A DNA stretch of 64,000 nt, taken from assembly GCA_965247075.1 (NCBI GenBank), contig CBDFGK010000001.1, forward strand, positions 1-64,000, given 5' to 3'. Both the position numbers and the translations under genes were made by a program. The notes below the pieces were generated by a model. That model saw nothing but the letters and a program-made list of their open reading frames with translations, was not told the origin of the DNA and did no database searches. Position 1 is the first letter of the stretch. Every line of letters begins with the position of its first letter. This document shows, piece by piece, positions 63,350 to 64,000 of this stretch. The stretch is from CBDFGK01 sp965247075. Its GTDB lineage: Bacteria > Pseudomonadota > Gammaproteobacteria > Pseudomonadales > Halieaceae.

Positions 63350-63561
63350 AAAATGGCGGAGTGAATTCTGTATAGGGTCTCCTCCCCCTTTGGCAAGACA
63401 CAGGATCTGGATAACAGGGCCAAAACCTGCAACATCACTCAAACGACGACAGGTCTCATCACTGTTCGCCTCGGCTATGAGCTGATAGCTCTCCCGAACC
63501 CTGCGGTGCTGCATGCACATCGCCCTGAATCAAATCTGCGTCACCCATAAAAAAACGCGCG

Positions 63562-63702
63562 TCAAAACGACGATTGCGATACGGCGGCGCGTTTACCCAT
63601 TAAAACCCGCGACTGTTTTTGACCCTGTCTGACAATAATCAGGGTGGCGGCATCTTTTGGCCGCACTGCCCTGCCCTCGGAGCGAAACTCACCGCTCTTC
63701 AT
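63562..63702 (-). pseudogene. NUDIX hydrolase, N-terminal fragment
   Basis: A 46-codon frame from ATG 63702 contains RPKDAATLIIVRQGQKQSRV and LMGKRAA, matching the start of NUDIX proteins of the GRRxxxHxFMPGKFVFPGG type, then loses similarity and stops at 63562. The NUDIX box is absent. It follows the kinase-like gene on the same strand. About 210 bases between it and the SDR stop hold nothing recognisable. Confidence 0.6.
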
Positions 63703-63736
63703 ATAGTTCGGATCGTAGGCTTGCTTGCCGGTCATA

Positions 63737-64000
63737 CTACAGGCGACTCACTGCAGCTTCTGCTGCGGTTAATGCCGTATCAATACGCTCGCGCAAGGCA
63801 TGCATATCCACACCCGCCGTGCTTTTTTGGCCCGCCCTGTAGCGCGCGTACACGCCGTGAATAATGGTCGCCGTTTTCCAGCAATTGAAGCCCACGTAGT
63901 AATCCAGCATATCCAGGTTGCGGCCAGTGCGATGGGCGTAGCGTTGCGCCAGTTCGCTGCGCGCCGGAAAGCCGGGGGCAACGGTTGCAGCATCCTGGTT
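63737..64000 (-). CDS. aminoglycoside phosphotransferase-like (APH family) protein, C-terminal part
   Basis: The last 87 residues of a gene entering from the right edge. SELAQRYAHRTGRNLDMLDY then YVGFNCWKTATIIHGVYARY is the C-terminal helical region of the phosphotransferase family that accompanies acyl-CoA dehydrogenases (FadE-linked APH-like). The kinase core lies outside the window. Fits the lipid-catabolism setting. Confidence 0.8.
   Translation of the reverse strand, partial: NQDAATVAPGFPARSELAQRYAHRTGRNLDMLDYYVGFNCWKTATIIHGVYARYRAGQKSTAGVDMHALRERIDTALTAAEAAVSRL

Noticed and set aside
62963..63520. Open frame of 185 codons on the minus strand over the last SDR gene
   Set aside because: It overlaps an intact SDR with all motifs; the translation shows no family pattern.
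1..64000. Search by eye for tRNA, rRNA, tmRNA, CRISPR arrays and riboswitches
   Set aside because: No cloverleaf, rRNA-like or regularly spaced repeat was found. A small RNA gene could be missed without a covariance-model search.

Overview
The window reads as chromosomal DNA from a marine-type gammaproteobacterium, probably of the OMG/Cellvibrionales sort. The grounds are the truB-rpsO-pnp order, a Ppx/GppA exopolyphosphatase, ferrochelatase, and a dense set of acyl-CoA catabolism genes (thiolases, crotonases, CaiB/BaiF, phytanoyl-CoA dioxygenase, acyl-CoA carboxylase, type II 3-hydroxyacyl-CoA dehydrogenase) beside AraC regulators. The placement is inference; no rRNA or tRNA gene was seen.

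Layout. 1-2.9 kb: end of truB, rpsO, terminator, pnp, terminator. 2.9-7.4 kb: cupin, decayed luciferase-like monooxygenase, epoxide-hydrolase-like enzyme, hemH, SDR, small lipoprotein. 7.5-12.7 kb: transposase remnant, broken yggX, a lipoprotein with two tandem subtilase domains coupled to a small probable outer-membrane protein, haloalkane dehalogenase. 12.8-16.9 kb: ECF sigma/anti-sigma pair divergent from a subtilase with a strikingly regular acidic four-residue repeat, then a convergent outer-membrane barrel gene. 17-23.5 kb: monooxygenase fossil, thiolase, ppx, HExxH membrane protein, DUF3604 protein. 23.9-31.4 kb: membrane dipeptidase facing a seven-gene operon for D-amino acid and 5-oxoproline metabolism (YcsI, PxpA, PxpB, PxpC, D-glutamate cyclase, D-amino acid transaminase, alanine racemase). 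31.5-39.3 kb: TesB thioesterase, RND pump and adaptor, SDR, patatin.

39.3-43.5 kb is an AT-richer accessory island: a minus-strand operon (50-residue basic protein plus coiled-coil protein) divergent from a plus-strand operon (DUF6932-like nucleotidyltransferase, XRE-ImmA/IrrE peptidase, Beta-family protein), with a convergent sce7726-like PD-(D/E)XK protein. Its right side is a graveyard of ISNCY-type and IS256-type transposases and a PIN-domain toxin. This is the best candidate for an undescribed, perhaps anti-phage, system.

44.8-64 kb: lipid and acyl-CoA catabolism, with two AraC-type regulators, beta-carbonic anhydrase, a FABP-like beta-barrel protein, phytanoyl-CoA dioxygenase, a DDN-type protein, SDRs and the end of an APH-like kinase.

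A second theme is erosion. At least a dozen recognisable gene fossils lie between intact genes, several made by large, often frame-preserving, internal deletions with both ends of the gene still readable. Some carry in-frame stops as well, which argues against assembly error as the only explanation.
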